From Propionimicrobium sp. PCR01-08-3 (lineage in GTDB: Bacteria; Actinomycetota; Actinomycetes; Propionibacteriales; Propionibacteriaceae), in assembly GCF_030286045.1 (NCBI RefSeq), contig NZ_CP127390.1, forward strand, positions 806,001 to 870,000: a DNA stretch of 64,000 nucleotides, given 5' to 3'. Numbering within the stretch: the first letter of the stretch is position 1; each line of letters opens with the position of its first letter. A program made the translations under genes and the position numbers. This document shows, piece by piece, positions 63,111 to 64,000 of this stretch. The notes beneath the pieces were generated by a model. That model had not been told where the DNA came from. It saw nothing but the letters and a program-made list of their open reading frames with translations, and ran no database searches.

Positions 63111-64000
63111 GTGCCGATTCGACGAGTTGTTCTGCTGTTCCCCAATCCGATGTCCGTCGAGCAGTTCCCCCGGCTCGCCCCCCGGCTCGCCCCCCGGTTC
63201 GCCGAGCATCGCCCGGAGCTGCGCCTCGTCGATCTGGGCGGGAATGTCCTTGACGACGGGGGTCTCGTCGATCCCTTGGACGTGGTGGGCATCATGGCGC
63301 CCCCGGCTTCGCCCATCGACGCCGCCACGATGGACCGCTACCCGGACCTGCGCGTCATCTCCACACCCTCGGTGGGTCAGGACCACATCGATGTCGACGC
63401 CGCCCGGGCCCGCGGCATCGCTGTGGGCAATGCCAAGGGCTACAACGCCGACGAGGTGGCCGAGTATGCGCTGACCGCCATCCTCACCCTGGCCAAGGAC
63501 CTGCCCCGCGCCACCGCCGACACCCGGGCCCACGCGTGGGATGTCGGGCGCACCCATATGCGGATGCTCTCCGAGACCACCGTCGGTCTGGCCGGCTTCG
63601 GAGAGGTCGCCCGCCGGATGGTTCCGATGCTTGTCGGGCTGGGCATGCGCGTCGTGGTGTGGAACCGCTCCGACGTCTCGCGTTATCCCGAGGCCGCCGA
63701 CGTCAGCAGTCTTCCCACGATCGAGGAGGTGGCCCGGCAGACCGACGTCCTGTCACTCCATGTGGCCCTCACCGATCAGACCCGCCACCTCGTGGACTCC
63801 GACCTGCTGGCACAGATGAAGCCCGACTCTGCGATCGTCAACACCGGCAGGGGCGGGCTGGTCGACACCGCCGCCCTGCGGCAGGCCGTGGAGTCCGGCA
63901 GCTGCGCGGGGCCGTCCTCGACGTCCTGGCCAATGAGCCGCCGGACTGGGGAGCCGAGCCCGCCGCCGACGTCGCCGCGATCGAGATCACCCCGCACATG
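63111..64000 (+). pseudogene. D-2-hydroxyacid dehydrogenase, frameshifted and cut by window end
   Basis: From GTG 63111 the frame encodes a D-isomer-specific 2-hydroxyacid dehydrogenase: VISTPSVGQDHIDVDAARARG, the NAD-binding GLAGFGEVARRM and the active-site region SAIVNTGRGGLVD. After ESGS, at about 63899-63900, one C appears to be missing; restoring it gives QLRGAVLDVLANEPPDWG to the window end. So the gene is disrupted by a one-base deletion, or the base is a sequencing error. TACGAT lies 6 bases before the GTG. A 12-bp unit encoding RLAP is repeated near 63170-63205. Confidence 0.8.

Noticed and set aside
63160-63215. Repeated CGGCTCGCCCCC units, considered as a repeat array
   Set aside because: Three 12-bp units inside the dehydrogenase coding frame encode RLAP repeats; a local slippage product. 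No CRISPR-type array was seen anywhere in the window.

Overview
The window is 64 kb of chromosome from a high-GC actinobacterium, most likely from the Propionibacteriaceae or a near relative. That placement rests on the paired clpP1-clpP2-clpX block, tandem AI-2E-type permeases between tig and clpP1, the run from the TIGR03960/TIGR03936 pair through rne, rplU, rpmA, obgE and proB, and frequent leaderless-looking starts (TANNNT 6 to 8 nt before the start codon). This is inference from gene content and order; no 16S rRNA is present.

Layout. 1-4.3 kb: a sugar locus, with a RbsC-like permease (cut by the window start) and RbsA-like ATPase divergent from an atypical NagB-like protein and a PfkB kinase. 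4.6-19.9 kb: core genes (tRNA-Gly, sbcDC, tig, two AI-2E permeases, clpP1P2X, thrC, lipB, lipA). 19.9-20.5 kb: a YefM/YoeB toxin-antitoxin pair. 20.6-26.3 kb: valS, a DsbA-like/MauE-like redox pair, folC. 26.3-28.1 kb: a small accessory insert closed by a second, diverged copy of the folC 3' end. 28.2-44.6 kb: ndk, CPBP protease, TIGR03960, MFS, TIGR03936, rne, rplU, rpmA, alcohol dehydrogenase, TSUP exporter, obgE, proB. 44.8-47.3 kb: a second accessory insert (ParD/ParE and an Mrr-like nuclease) closed by a diverged copy of the proB 3' end. 47.3-53.6 kb: an ArsR/M23/membrane-protein operon and a TPP-riboswitch-controlled ThiXYZ-type pyrimidine transporter. 53.6-56.5 kb: nadD, rsfS, a histidine phosphatase and cobD. 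56.8-64 kb: tRNA-Ala followed by a visibly more GC-rich region (two glycosyltransferases, a broken DMT transporter, a two-component system, a frameshifted D-2-hydroxyacid dehydrogenase) that looks like an island joined at the tRNA.

The most unusual signal is repeated. At folC (135 bp, 125 identical) and proB (316 bp, 297 identical) the 3' end of a housekeeping gene occurs twice in direct orientation, with accessory cargo between the copies and no integrase. The coding differences are almost all synonymous (8 of 10 and 9 of 10), so the two tails look like functional alleles from different lineages rather than decaying local duplicates. A third, very short case lies at the end of the ThiY-like gene. 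This suggests one recurrent process that loads toxin-antitoxin, nuclease or possible antagonism genes behind essential genes while keeping an intact reading frame.
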